A DNA stretch of 64,000 bases from Xanthomonas euvesicatoria pv. euvesicatoria (GCF_020880415.1 NZ_JAJIUJ010000038.1:124001-188000); one strand, 5' to 3'. Shown: positions 39,966 to 49,359, numbered from the stretch's first letter. Made by a program: numbers and translations. Notes: generated by a model from the sequence alone, not told the origin.

Positions 39966-40226
39966 ATGATGGATTTTTCAGAAGTCAGTTTCATCAAGCG
40001 CATCGTCGTCGGCAGCGACAACCCGGCAAAAATGCAGACTGCCGAGCAGGTCGAAGCCGCGCAGCAGTTGCTCAATCGCTGCCTCAGCGAAGCGCCCAGG
40101 GGGGCAATTCTCGGAATCGAGAAGAGCTTCAATATCCTGCAGTTGGGCGAGCACCAGGTCGTGCTGCAATGGCTGTGCTACCACGTCGGGTTCAAGCGCA
40201 AGCCGGTCTGGCTGACGGAGGCATAG
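39966..40226 (+). CDS. Small unknown protein of the DUF2589 cluster
   Basis: 86 residues starting at tandem ATG codons. No membrane segment or signal. Composition is ordinary for a folded protein, with SFNILQLGEHQVVLQWLCYHVGFKRKP near the end. No family recognised. The next ATG follows its stop codon directly. Confidence 0.7.
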   Translation: MMDFSEVSFIKRIVVGSDNPAKMQTAEQVEAAQQLLNRCLSEAPRGAILGIEKSFNILQLGEHQVVLQWLCYHVGFKRKPVWLTEA

Positions 40227-40700
40227 ATGGCACGTGCGAGCTATTGCCTCGACACCTTCGTGGAGCTGCTCGACCAGGCCGTCCGACGCGCGCAACAGCG
40301 GTGCCGCCAGCGGCACGCTGCAGTCGTAAATGCCGCGGCGGCCGCATGCGACCTGTGGGTGCAGTGCATGGATGCAGAGCAAACGGCGCAGGCCGAAACG
40401 GCAACCCTGTTCTCCATTCCTGTATGCCAATTGCGTGCGCTGCGGCTGCAGCAAATCAGCGAGCTTTCGTTGACGCTGCAAGTGCAGATCGAGCCGGTCA
40501 CGCAGGCCGACGGTGCACCCGGGTTGGCATTGCGTCTTGCGCCGCCAGATGGCCGTACGCCTGGGCATACGCTGAAGATCAGCTATCAAGGAGCCGAGCG
40601 TCCGCGTGGCGTGCTTTGGTTCGATGGTGTCGCACTGAAGGAGTGGACGCTGCACCCGTTCATGGACGTGCCACTATCCGATCCAGGAGCGCTGCGGTGA
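40227..40700 (+). CDS. DUF2589-like protein C
   Basis: 157 residues. A helical N-terminus (about 1-50) is followed by TATLFSIPVCQLRALRLQQI, matching in pattern the PLL.LV....L.I..V.I.F segment of proteins A and B. It then has a beta-rich half. I read it as a divergent third member; this is by eye. The stop overlaps the next start as GTGA. Confidence 0.65.
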   Translation: MARASYCLDTFVELLDQAVRRAQQRCRQRHAAVVNAAAAACDLWVQCMDAEQTAQAETATLFSIPVCQLRALRLQQISELSLTLQVQIEPVTQADGAPGLALRLAPPDGRTPGHTLKISYQGAERPRGVLWFDGVALKEWTLHPFMDVPLSDPGALR

Positions 40701-41035
40701 GGCTGCTGCTGTCGGATGCCGATGCCCGGGCGCTCGCCGAGCGGCTGGGAACCGATGTGGCCGCCTTGCATGCAGATCTCTGTCGGCAGTCCCGGCGCAA
40801 GCTGCGATCCAGCTTCGTCATCTGCCTGGTCGTTGTTCTGGTTATCGCTGCGTTCGGTGTGCTGAGCGGCAGCGTGATCGATCTCTCCATGCTTTCCAAT
40901 TTCTTATCGGAGCTTTTTCATGGCTGGTCAACATCGCTATCGACATCACATTTTGCGCATCACCTCGGCACTTGCCTTGTGTGTATCGCTGACCGCAGCG
41001 CAGGCAGCTCCGGCGGGCGGGATTCCGGCTGGTGA
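40697..41035 (+). CDS. Single-pass membrane protein of the DUF2589 cluster
   Basis: 112 residues from a GTG start overlapping the previous stop (GTGA). About 38 soluble residues (RLLLSDADARALAERLG) and a basic patch RRKLRSS are followed by one strong membrane helix (FVICLVVVLVIAAFGVLSG), then a short tail. The last ~115 bp overlap the next gene in another frame. No family recognised. Confidence 0.6.
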   Translation: MRLLLSDADARALAERLGTDVAALHADLCRQSRRKLRSSFVICLVVVLVIAAFGVLSGSVIDLSMLSNFLSELFHGWSTSLSTSHFAHHLGTCLVCIADRSAGSSGGRDSGW

Positions 41036-41663
41036 CTGGCGCGGCATCCTGTCCGCCAGCGGCAGTGCTGGGCCGGTCTACGTCCGTCTGAGTGCGCGCG
41101 CGGCTGGAGGCGAGGGTACCCAGGTGGCGGATCTGCGATTCGGGCCTCCCTACAATTGCGCGCTCGAGTTGCGCGCGCAGCCGGACGGGTATGGTTTGCT
41201 GTCGCGCAATGGCGGCAAGTTCTGCGAGGCGCTGACCGGCGGGCTTGCCCAACTCCAGATCGCAGAGGGTGGGGCGCACGGGATGCAGCTCACCTTGTCT
41301 GGCAGCGCCTCGCCGCTCGTCGTCGCCCTGAGTCAGAGCAGTGCTGGATTGGCCGAAGCCGGGCGCTGGCGTGGGGCGGGGCTGATCTCCGCCCAGCTGG
41401 AAATCGTGGCGACCACGATCCGTCCCGGCGACGTGCTCGGTCGCCTGCGTTACGGTGCTCCACGGGATTGCCAGGTGGAATTGCGCTATGCCGGGCGTGC
41501 AGCAGGTGCGTTGAATGCCTGGGTCGTGGCCAACGATAGAGGCTATTGCCGTCAGCTCAGCGATGCCCAGGCCAGTCTGCAGGTTCGTGCAGATGGCAGT
41601 GCCGAGCTTGCATTGCTGTTGAAGGGACAGCGAGAGACGGCGCTGTTCGAGCGGATGCCTTGA
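40920..41663 (+). CDS. Secreted two-repeat protein of the DUF2589 cluster
   Basis: 247 residues. A signal peptide ends about residue 29 (AAQA). The mature part holds two copies of one domain, about 39-130 and 146-235. Each starts with WRG, has LRFGPPYNC or LRYGAPRDC in the middle and a second Cys later (GKFCEAL and GYCRQL), then a beta-strand-rich end. This suggests a duplicated domain with one disulfide each. No family recognised. GGAG ribosome-binding site. Confidence 0.75.
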   Translation: MAGQHRYRHHILRITSALALCVSLTAAQAAPAGGIPAGDWRGILSASGSAGPVYVRLSARAAGGEGTQVADLRFGPPYNCALELRAQPDGYGLLSRNGGKFCEALTGGLAQLQIAEGGAHGMQLTLSGSASPLVVALSQSSAGLAEAGRWRGAGLISAQLEIVATTIRPGDVLGRLRYGAPRDCQVELRYAGRAAGALNAWVVANDRGYCRQLSDAQASLQVRADGSAELALLLKGQRETALFERMP

Positions 41664-41702
41664 GGTGTCGTAGCCGCGTGGCTGCCAGTAAGGACGTCAT
41701 TT

Positions 41703-42701
41703 ATGTGGAAGCGAGCCAGTCGGCGCGCCGGCCTACGACGACGCGCAGTGGCCCAGCCGGTCCCGCCGGCGGATTTCGGCGGGCCGGCATTTTCCAGCGT
41801 GCTCGAACAACTGGAGCTCGAATGCCGGGCGATGGTGTCCTACGCACTGAAGCAAGGTCTGGCGATGTCTCCCGATCTGCCTGGCCGGCTGGCAGAGCTG
41901 CGCGTGATGCCTGGCGCCTCCTTGCACGGCGAATCCGGCGCGCGCGAATTGGCCGGTCTGCACCGACAGCTGGTGCGTGCGATCCAGCCGGCAACGCCGC
42001 AGGCGGTGGTGCTGATCGAGCGCGAGCGCCTGCGCGGTGGCTGGTTGCGCTGGCTGGGGCCGATTCCGTTGATCCGCACCTTGACCTTGACCTCGGTCGG
42101 TTGCCTGGCCTCAGTGGTCGGTCTGGCAATGTCCAGCCTGGTGAACGAGCACAACATCACGCTGGGCTTCCTCGCTTCCTCGGGGAGCACGCTGGGCTGG
42201 AATGTGATGTTCATCCTGGCCTGTGCCGGACTCGGTGCAGCGTTTTCCGCGTTGTTCCAAGCCCATCGTTACGTTGCCGACGCAACATACGATCCGCGCT
42301 TCGATTCCTCCTATGCCGCGCGCATGATCCTCGGTCTCATCGCTGGCCTGATCCTGGTGGAGTTGCTGCCGGAGAATCTTTTTGCTGACAGCAGCCTGGG
42401 CGCGTTCGGAAAGCCCGCACTGGCGATGATGGGCGGCTTCTCGGCAAGCGCGGTGTATCGCCTGCTGCAACGCATGGTCGAGGTCATGGAAACGGTCGTG
42501 CGCGGCGATTCCGGCCAACAAGCCGCTGCCGCGATCCAGTCGCAGCGTGCGTCGGCCGAATCCGAAAGCATCCGCGCCCGTGGCGAACTTGCCGCGGGTC
42601 TGTTGGACCTGCAGCGTGAGATGCAGGCCGATCCGCGCCTGGATCAGGTGCGCCAGCAACTGACCGGCCTTGCCAGGCAGATGATGTCAGACGAGTCCTG
42701 A
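41703..42701 (+). CDS. Multi-TM protein with C-terminal coiled coil
   Basis: 332 residues. A soluble N-terminus (about 1-110) precedes four likely membrane helices between about 118 and 260 (around LTLTSVGCLASVVGLAM, VMFILACAGLGAAFSAL, MILGLIAGLILVELL and LAMMGGFSASAVYRLL). A Gln/Glu/Arg-rich coiled coil forms the last ~70 residues. No family recognised. It could be the membrane anchor of the cluster. Confidence 0.75.
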   Translation: MWKRASRRAGLRRRAVAQPVPPADFGGPAFSSVLEQLELECRAMVSYALKQGLAMSPDLPGRLAELRVMPGASLHGESGARELAGLHRQLVRAIQPATPQAVVLIERERLRGGWLRWLGPIPLIRTLTLTSVGCLASVVGLAMSSLVNEHNITLGFLASSGSTLGWNVMFILACAGLGAAFSALFQAHRYVADATYDPRFDSSYAARMILGLIAGLILVELLPENLFADSSLGAFGKPALAMMGGFSASAVYRLLQRMVEVMETVVRGDSGQQAAAAIQSQRASAESESIRARGELAAGLLDLQREMQADPRLDQVRQQLTGLARQMMSDES

Positions 42702-43073
42702 TCGTTCGCGCATGAAATGCGCTCAACACGCGCGTGCGCCCTTTTTTGCCCGTCCGTAGAGTGCGGTTTGGCACGGCCTGCCGGACATCAGGTGGCAGCA
42801 CGCTTTCGCGTTGTGCGGCATAGCTCGCTTCGGCGTCGGCGCAAATTGCGTAACACGCTTCAGGCAGGCGCACCCGACACGGCGCCTCAGCGACATTAGC
42901 GGCGTTGTCGATACCAGCATCTGATGCTCGCCAAATCAGTTCAAGACCGATGGCCCGGAGATAAGCGTGTGACAAGCTCGCTCAAGTGCTCCTGCCGAGC
43001 ATCTGCCGATTCGCTGCAGCGCGCCGCGTGCAAGCCGCTGCACAGCGCGGTCCCCATTCGTGCACCAGAGGGT
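42702..43073. other. Gap between DUF2589 cluster and regulator
   Basis: 372 bp with no supported gene. Near the start GCGCATGAAATGCGC can fold, and TTTTTT follows at 42739-42744, which may end the upstream operon. Base composition is less GC-rich than the flanks. No clear promoter or repeat was found. Confidence 0.4.
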
Positions 43074-43787
43074 ATGATGAAGACACGTATCGTCGTCGCT
43101 GCCGATCGCACCATCCTTGTGGAAGGGATGGTCGCTTTGCTGCAAAAGGTTCCCGGTATCGAAGTGGTAGGCCATGCAGAAGACGGGCTGGCATGTCTTC
43201 AGATCGCCGCCAGAGAGCGCCCTGATATCGTTCTGGTGGATGTGCTCCTACCCGGCCTCAATGGTATCGATCTGACGCGGCGCTTGATGCAGCGCAGCCC
43301 CAACAGCCGGGCAATCTGTATCGCTCCGTCCGATGCCTGTACCCAGGCCAGCGCAGTCTTCGAAGCTGGCGCCAAAGCATATCTGGCGCGAACCAGCCGT
43401 TTTGCCGAATTGCTGCGGGCAATTCAATGCGTCATCCAGGATCAGACCTACATCAGCCCGCAGATGTCGCGTTCGCTGATCGCCGGGCTGCGTCGAGCCG
43501 CCAAGGCCGATTCGGCCTACACCCGACTCACCTCACGCGAGCGCGAAATCGTGCAGCTCTATTCGGAAGGCCTGTCCACCAGGCAGATCGCCAACCGCTT
43601 GCACCTGAGCGTGAAGACGGTGGGGACGCATCGCGAAAACTGCATGTTGAAGCTCAATATCCAAAGCATCGCTCAGCTGACCCGTTATGCGATCGCCCAG
43701 GGCCTTTCTCCGCTTGAAGCTGCAATCGACGGTAACAGTGAGTCATCCGATGGCTGCGTAGCGCAGCACATGCGCCGTGCCGGCTGA
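43074..43787 (+). CDS. LuxR/NarL-type response regulator with degenerate receiver
   Basis: 237 residues. The receiver keeps Asp56 in VLVDVLLPG, but one of the two metal-binding acids is missing (AADR), the Thr/Ser position is Ala84 and the usual Lys is Arg106 (YLART). The C-terminal NarL-type helix-turn-helix is standard (LTSREREIVQLYSEGLSTRQIA). No sensor kinase is adjacent. It may act without normal phosphorylation. Whether it controls the upstream cluster is unknown. Start MMKTRIV; the longer frame is rejected. Confidence 0.88.
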   Translation: MMKTRIVVAADRTILVEGMVALLQKVPGIEVVGHAEDGLACLQIAARERPDIVLVDVLLPGLNGIDLTRRLMQRSPNSRAICIAPSDACTQASAVFEAGAKAYLARTSRFAELLRAIQCVIQDQTYISPQMSRSLIAGLRRAAKADSAYTRLTSREREIVQLYSEGLSTRQIANRLHLSVKTVGTHRENCMLKLNIQSIAQLTRYAIAQGLSPLEAAIDGNSESSDGCVAQHMRRAG

Positions 43788-43983
43788 GGCGTGTCGGCAT
43801 GCACTGCGGTACATCGACGTCGGCACATTTCTGAGCGCCAAAAGCGCCGATCTGGCTGGCGCGCTGTCCAAGGCCGGCAATGGTGCCGTTGCCGGCGCGC
43901 GAGGCGGCAATTTGGAGTCGATTCAACGGCTGGAGCGAATGCTCGAACATGACCGCACCGGCAAACTACTGCTCATGCCATGA
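43777..43983 (+). CDS. Possible 68-residue ORF
   Basis: GTG start overlapping the end of the regulator. The protein contains LAGALSKAGNGAVAGARGG and LESIQRLERMLEHD. It may be a real small gene or a remnant of a larger one. No ribosome-binding site was seen. Low confidence. Confidence 0.25.
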   Translation: MPAEACRHALRYIDVGTFLSAKSADLAGALSKAGNGAVAGARGGNLESIQRLERMLEHDRTGKLLLMP

Positions 43984-44123
43984 GCGTCGCGAAGGGCAAT
44001 TCCTTACGAAGTGGGAGACACCTGCAATGACCTGTGCGCGGGCCGATGCAGGCGTCGGCCGCAGTGTGGCCGACGCGCCCCAGCCGTTTGGTGACTAGCC
44101 GTTCGGGGTACGAAGCGGCCGCC
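43984..44123. other. Gap between convergent genes
   Basis: 140 bp between the regulator/small ORF and the paiB stop. No gene, repeat or clear terminator was seen. Confidence 0.3.
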
Positions 44124-44759
44124 TCAGCGCGTCGTATCGACATCCAGCGCCGCCTGCATCAATGCTGCGATGGCGTGCGCGTCTTGGTCGGCTTGCTGCG
44201 TCAGGAACTGGGCGACACTGCGTTGATTGCCGGCCGGGTGGTTCTGGCTCAGCTTGAAGGTGAGCTCGATGCGGCTTGGAACGAAGCGGAAGCCGACCAG
44301 GCCGCGCAATTGCCGGCGATGACTGTCGCGCTCCATTTCGAACTGCCAATCGCTGCCCACGCGCTGCTCGAAGTGCGCGCTCATGCGCGCAATCAGACTG
44401 CCCAGCGCGTTTTCATCGCTCACCTGGTTGCAGCGTCCATGCAGGTGCGCAACGGCGTAGTTCCAGGTGGGCACACGCGCAGCTGCGTTTTTGTCCAGGT
44501 ACCAGGTGGGCGAGACATAGGCATGCGGGCCCTGCAACACCATGACCGCGTCGCCAGCAGTGCGCGCCTGCGGATTGGGGCGTGCCCAATGGCCTTCGAT
44601 CACGACATCCTGGCCATCGCGCTGATACAGCACCGGCAGGTGCGAGATCGCCGGCTGCCTGTCCTCGTCCTGGCTGATCAGGGTGACGAACGCATCGCGC
44701 GCGAACAGCCAGTCCAGCAAGGCCAGATCGGTCTGCGCAAATGCGCGCGGGGCGTACAT
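44124..44759 (-). CDS. PaiB-type FMN-binding protein
   Basis: 211 residues of the PaiB (FMN-binding negative transcriptional regulator) family: MYAPRAFAQTD at the start, HLPVLYQRDG, ARPNPQAR, VSPTWYLDK and VPTWNYAVAHLHG. The family has a flavin-binding split barrel. The cellular role here is unknown. It begins one base after the previous gene, at the end of the asnS operon. Confidence 0.9.
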   Translation of the reverse strand: MYAPRAFAQTDLALLDWLFARDAFVTLISQDEDRQPAISHLPVLYQRDGQDVVIEGHWARPNPQARTAGDAVMVLQGPHAYVSPTWYLDKNAAARVPTWNYAVAHLHGRCNQVSDENALGSLIARMSAHFEQRVGSDWQFEMERDSHRRQLRGLVGFRFVPSRIELTFKLSQNHPAGNQRSVAQFLTQQADQDAHAIAALMQAALDVDTTR

Positions 44760-44760
44760 G

Positions 44761-45087
44761 TCAGGCGCGGCCGCCCATGTTCACGACCATGCGCGCACGC
44801 AGCTCGGCATCGTCGTTACCTTGGGGCGGCGAGACTTCATGCAGCGAAAAGCCGCGGATGAGCGCGTCTTCCTCGTCCAGCCCTTCCAGTGCCACGAATT
44901 CGGCATCGAACAAGGCTGCGCGTGCGCTGTCTTCGCTGTCGTAGGGCAGCGTCTTGCCGTCGCTGTCCAGTACCTCGGCGGTGCCGGCTTCGTTGACGCG
45001 CAGGCGCGCCCAGATCAGCGTGCGGCCGATCGTGGCCAGCCACCAGGAGTCGCGGGCGCCCTGCAGGGTGTCTTCGTAAGTGGTCAT
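44761..45087 (-). CDS. Unknown 108-residue protein of the asnS operon
   Basis: Soluble and acidic; MTTYEDTLQGARDSWWLATIGRTLIWARLRV, then a DSDGKTLPYDSEDSARAALF stretch. No family recognised. Its ATG overlaps the previous stop (ATGA) and paiB follows at once. Confidence 0.65.
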   Translation of the reverse strand: MTTYEDTLQGARDSWWLATIGRTLIWARLRVNEAGTAEVLDSDGKTLPYDSEDSARAALFDAEFVALEGLDEEDALIRGFSLHEVSPPQGNDDAELRARMVVNMGGRA

Positions 45088-45389
45088 TGCATTACCTTGG
45101 AAAGCAGGCCGAGCAGGGCCGCCATGCCCAGGCCGAAAAAGATGGTGAGCAGCGAGAGCCAGGCGGGTGTGGCCAGACCGGACAGCGCAGTGTCGCGGTA
45201 GCTGCGGTAACGGCGCGCCAATAACCAGCGCAACGCCACAGGGCTGATGAAGGCAGGGTCGCCGAAGCTGGCCAATGCCTCCGGGTGGCGGTCGCGCATG
45301 TGCACCAGGGTCAGCGGCCAGAAGATCAGCAGCGCGGTCAACCCGGCGACGGCGACACCCACAAAACACAGTGCGAAGAACAGGGTCAT
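45084..45389 (-). CDS. Small membrane protein of the asnS operon
   Basis: 101 residues with two membrane helices (about 2-28 and 76-98) and a basic loop containing RYRSYRDT. No family recognised. ATGA overlaps on both sides show tight coupling. Confidence 0.6.
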   Translation of the reverse strand: MTLFFALCFVGVAVAGLTALLIFWPLTLVHMRDRHPEALASFGDPAFISPVALRWLLARRYRSYRDTALSGLATPAWLSLLTIFFGLGMAALLGLLSKVMQ

Positions 45390-45643
45390 GTGGCCGCCAG
45401 CAGGAGTGCGAGTTTGGGGAGTGTCGCGCCGATGACCAACGCGGCGATGGACCAACGCATTGGACCGGTGGCATGCCGGGTTGCGGCGCGCGCGGCGTCG
45501 GTCTGCCACCAGCGTTGCGGCTCCAGTTGGCGCGCTGCCAGCCGCGCCAGCAACACGCTCCGTACCGCCGTCAGCCCGGCCATGATCGCCGCTAGCCAGA
45601 AGGCCAGCGATTGCAGCAGGGGGACGGCGGCCGGCAAGCTCAC
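45386..45643 (-). CDS. Small membrane protein directly after asnS
   Basis: 85 residues from a GTG just after the asnS stop, with GGAG seven bases upstream. Two hydrophobic stretches (about 8-30 and 65-85) flank a basic, Trp-containing segment. No family recognised. Confidence 0.55.
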   Translation of the reverse strand: MSLPAAVPLLQSLAFWLAAIMAGLTAVRSVLLARLAARQLEPQRWWQTDAARAATRHATGPMRWSIAALVIGATLPKLALLLAAT

Positions 45644-45644
45644 C

Positions 45645-47039
<1,395 letters not shown>

Positions 47040-47243
47040 GACTGTTCCTCGCCGTAGCGACCTTGAATGGCCTGCGAGTTTACTGGCTGCGGCCGCGCCG
47101 GCGCGAGCATCTGAACCGCGTGCCGACGGCGGCGCTTGTCGCAGGCGCAGGCTGCCCCCATCTGTTGCGGACGCCGCCACTCAGCGTTCTGCCCGGTTGT
47201 TGCGGCCTCGCTATACTTGCCACCACTGTTTCGGAGTGCCCTC

Positions 47244-47582
47244 ATGGCCGTCAGCCTCACCCCCGCCGCGCTGGAGCGCGTGCAGCGTTTCGTGCAGCAG
47301 ACCCCGGGTGCGTTGGGTCTGCGCTTTGGCGTGACCAAGACCGGTTGTTCCGGATGGGGCCACGTCACCGACCTGGCACGCGAGGCGCGCGACGACGACG
47401 CGGTCTTCGAGCAGGGCGGGGTACGCATCTTCGTCGACCCCGCCAGCCTGCCGCTGGTGGATGGCACCTGCATCGACTTCGGCAAGCACGGCCTGAGCGA
47501 GACCTTCACCTTCAGCAATCCCAACGCCACGGCCGAATGCGGCTGCGGGGAGAGCTTCACCACCGCGGACGAGCATCGCTGA
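47244..47582 (+). CDS. A-type Fe-S cluster carrier (HesB/IscA family)
   Basis: 112 residues. The three conserved cysteines are in the family spacing: Cys35 (KTGCSG), then Cys99 and Cys101 (AECGCGESF). It delivers iron-sulfur clusters to target proteins. No isc or suf genes are adjacent. A TATACT -10-like element lies about 27 bp upstream. Confidence 0.93.
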   Translation: MAVSLTPAALERVQRFVQQTPGALGLRFGVTKTGCSGWGHVTDLAREARDDDAVFEQGGVRIFVDPASLPLVDGTCIDFGKHGLSETFTFSNPNATAECGCGESFTTADEHR

Positions 47583-47602
47583 GCGCGACCTGAGCCAAGC
47601 GG

Positions 47603-47840
47603 CGCTGGAGTGTTTCCTTCTCCCACCGGGAGAGGCTGCCCCAAAAGGGTCGGATGAGGGGACGGGCGAAGCTTCGCGTGGTTGAACGACACGAGTGGCT
47701 TTGCCCCGTATCCTCACCCCAACCCCCGCTCTGCGCCCCAGCCCGCGCTTGCAGCGCGGGCGCTCCAAGCCACGCGCGCCAGTGGCGCGCAGACCGCGCC
47801 TTGGAGCCCCGGCAGGAGAGGGGCTTTGAAAGTACCCTTG
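47603..47840. repeat. Composite GC-rich intergenic repeat
   Basis: Starts with TTCTCCCACCGGGAGAG, followed by GGGTCGGATGAGG, CCCGTATCCTCACCCC and GCCCGCGCTTGCAGCGCGGGCG, and ends in GGCAGGAGAGGGGC. It contains several hairpins. Related to 2938-2990 and 54205-54345. It fills most of the 413-bp gap before rpsF; the rest is the rpsF promoter and leader. Confidence 0.65.
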
Positions 47841-47849
47841 CCCGGTCTG

Positions 47850-47878
47850 TTGCGGCTAAGCATCTGATCTGCCATACT
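47850..47878 (+). promoter_or_regulatory. Promoter of the rpsF operon
   Basis: -35 TTGCGG (47850-47855), 17-bp spacer, -10 CATACT (47873-47878). Lies 117 bp before rpsF and downstream of the repeat. A CTTCCTG triplet repeat follows in the leader. Confidence 0.6.
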
Positions 47879-47940
47879 TTCCTGCTTCCTGCTTCCTGCC
47901 CGATTCCGGGCGGAAACCCTTGCTCCACCGGCCGCTTGCG

Positions 47941-47962
47941 CGGACCACCGGGGAGCTGTCCG
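47941..47962 (+). promoter_or_regulatory. Candidate S6:S18 leader element
   Basis: CGGAC and GTCCG pair around CACCGGGGAGCT in the rpsF leader. A CCG next to such a stem is the reported hallmark of rpsF leaders bound by the S6:S18 complex in other bacteria. Matching here is by eye; autoregulation is inferred. Confidence 0.45.
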
Positions 47963-47995
47963 GCCCACGTGGCCACATCCGAAAGGTAAAACAAC

Positions 47996-48427
47996 ATGAG
48001 TCGTCATTACGAAGTCGTGTTCCTGGTCCATCCGGACCAGAGCGAGCAGGTCCCGGCCATGATCGAGCGCTACAAGTCGCTGATCGAGGGCGGTAACGGC
48101 ACCATCCACCGCCTGGAAGACTGGGGCCGTCGTCAGCTGGCCTACCCGATCCAGAACCTGGTGAAGGCGCACTACGTGCTGCTCAACATCGAAGTCGACC
48201 AGGCCGTGCTGAGCGAGCTGGTGGAAAGCTTCCGCTTCAACGATGCGGTGCTGCGTCACCTGGTCGTCAAGCGCGATGGCGCCGACACCGAGCAGTCGCT
48301 GATCATGAAGAGCAAGGACGAGAAGGGCGACAAGCCCGAGCGTAGCGAGCGTCGTCGTCGTGACGACGAAGAGGGCGAAGCGCCCGCCGCCAACGATAAC
48401 GACGGCGACAACGCCGAAGCCGCTTAA
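47996..48427 (+). CDS. rpsF: 30S ribosomal protein S6
   Basis: 143 residues. The standard S6 fold ([24 protein letters not shown]) is about 1-98, followed by an Arg/Glu then Asp/Asn/Ala-rich tail of ~45 residues. It binds 16S rRNA with S18. First gene of rpsF-rpsR-rplI; priB is absent between rpsF and rpsR. Confidence 0.98.
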   Translation: MSRHYEVVFLVHPDQSEQVPAMIERYKSLIEGGNGTIHRLEDWGRRQLAYPIQNLVKAHYVLLNIEVDQAVLSELVESFRFNDAVLRHLVVKRDGADTEQSLIMKSKDEKGDKPERSERRRRDDEEGEAPAANDNDGDNAEAA

Positions 48428-48438
48428 GGAGCGCTGTC

Positions 48439-48669
48439 ATGTCCAAGTTCTTCCGTCGTCGCAAGTTCTGCAAGTTCACCGCCGAGGGCGTCAAAGAGAT
48501 CGACTACAAGGATCTCAACACCCTGCGTCAGTACCTCACCGAGAACGGCAAGATCGTGCCGAGCCGCGTGACCGGTACCAAGTCCAAGTACCAGCGCCAG
48601 CTGGCCACGGCCGTCAAGCGCGCACGTTTCCTGGCGCTGATCCCGTACACGGACAACCACGACGTTTAA
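48439..48669 (+). CDS. rpsR: 30S ribosomal protein S18
   Basis: 76 residues; [31 protein letters not shown] and the C-terminal [12 protein letters not shown] are typical. 11 bp after rpsF. It pairs with S6 on the small subunit. Confidence 0.98.
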   Translation: MSKFFRRRKFCKFTAEGVKEIDYKDLNTLRQYLTENGKIVPSRVTGTKSKYQRQLATAVKRARFLALIPYTDNHDV

Positions 48670-48688
48670 TCCGAGTCCCTCGGAAGAG

Positions 48689-48708
48689 CCCGCACATCCG
48701 TGTGCGGG
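48689..48708 (+). terminator. Hairpin after rpsR
   Basis: CCCGCACA-TCCG-TGTGCGGG followed by TAATTAAAAATATA. A perfect stem without a U run; may cause partial termination or stabilise the mRNA before rplI. Confidence 0.5.
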
Positions 48709-48761
48709 TAATTAAAAATATAGAGGCCGGTCATTCGAGATGCGGTGTTAATCGTGCTTTT

Positions 48762-48800
48762 ACGATTCCCGAATCCCGATTCCCGAATCCCGTCTTTTCG
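48762..48800. repeat. GATTCCCGAATCCC intergenic repeat
   Basis: CGATTCCCGAATCCCGATTCCCGAATCCCG: two near-perfect 14-bp units. Same family as 2893-2930 and 27380-27420. It sits in the 187-bp rpsR-rplI gap. Confidence 0.7.
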
Positions 48801-48856
48801 GACGGCACCCGTTGCGCCCGCCACATGCCGGCGCTAACGAATAACGGAGTAACACC

Positions 48857-49306
48857 ATGGATCTGATTCTTCTGCAGAAAGTGACCAACCTGGGCAACCT
48901 GGGCGACAAGGTCAGCGTCAAGCCGGGTTACGGCCGCAACTTCCTCGTGCCGCAGGGCAAGGCCGTGCCGGCTACCGCTGCCAACGTTGAAGCGTTCGAA
49001 ACCAAGCGCGCCGAGTACGAAGCCAAGGCCAACAGCATCCTGGCCGAGGCACAGAGCCGCGCCACCAAGTTCGAGGGCGCCAGCGTCACCATCGGTGCGC
49101 ATGCATCGACCGAAGGCAAGCTGTACGGCTCGGTTGGCCCGCGCGACATCGCCGAGGCGTTCACCGCCGCCGGCCTGCCGCTGGAAAAGAGCGAAGTGAT
49201 CCTGGGCGAAGGCGCATTCCGCAATGTCGGCGAATACGACGTTGTGCTGCACCTGCACGCAGATGTGGAAACCACGGTCAAGGTCATCGTCGAATCCGAC
49301 GCCTGA
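48857..49306 (+). CDS. rplI: 50S ribosomal protein L9
   Basis: 149 residues. N-terminal [17 protein letters not shown] and [13 protein letters not shown] are diagnostic, then the long connecting helix and the C-terminal RNA-binding domain. 187 bp after rpsR; strong terminator follows. Confidence 0.98.
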
Positions 49307-49326
49307 TCCAGGCCACATGTGTCACC

Positions 49327-49359
49327 CGAAGGGCGCCTTGTTAGGCGCCCTTCGTTTTT
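49327..49359 (+). terminator. Rho-independent terminator after rplI
   Basis: CGAAGGGCGCCT-TGTT-AGGCGCCCTTCG followed by TTTTT. Perfect stem. Confidence 0.95.

Noticed and set aside
42717-42899. 60-residue frame between the DUF2589 cluster and the regulator
   Set aside because: Arg-rich, no ribosome-binding site, no protein-like pattern.
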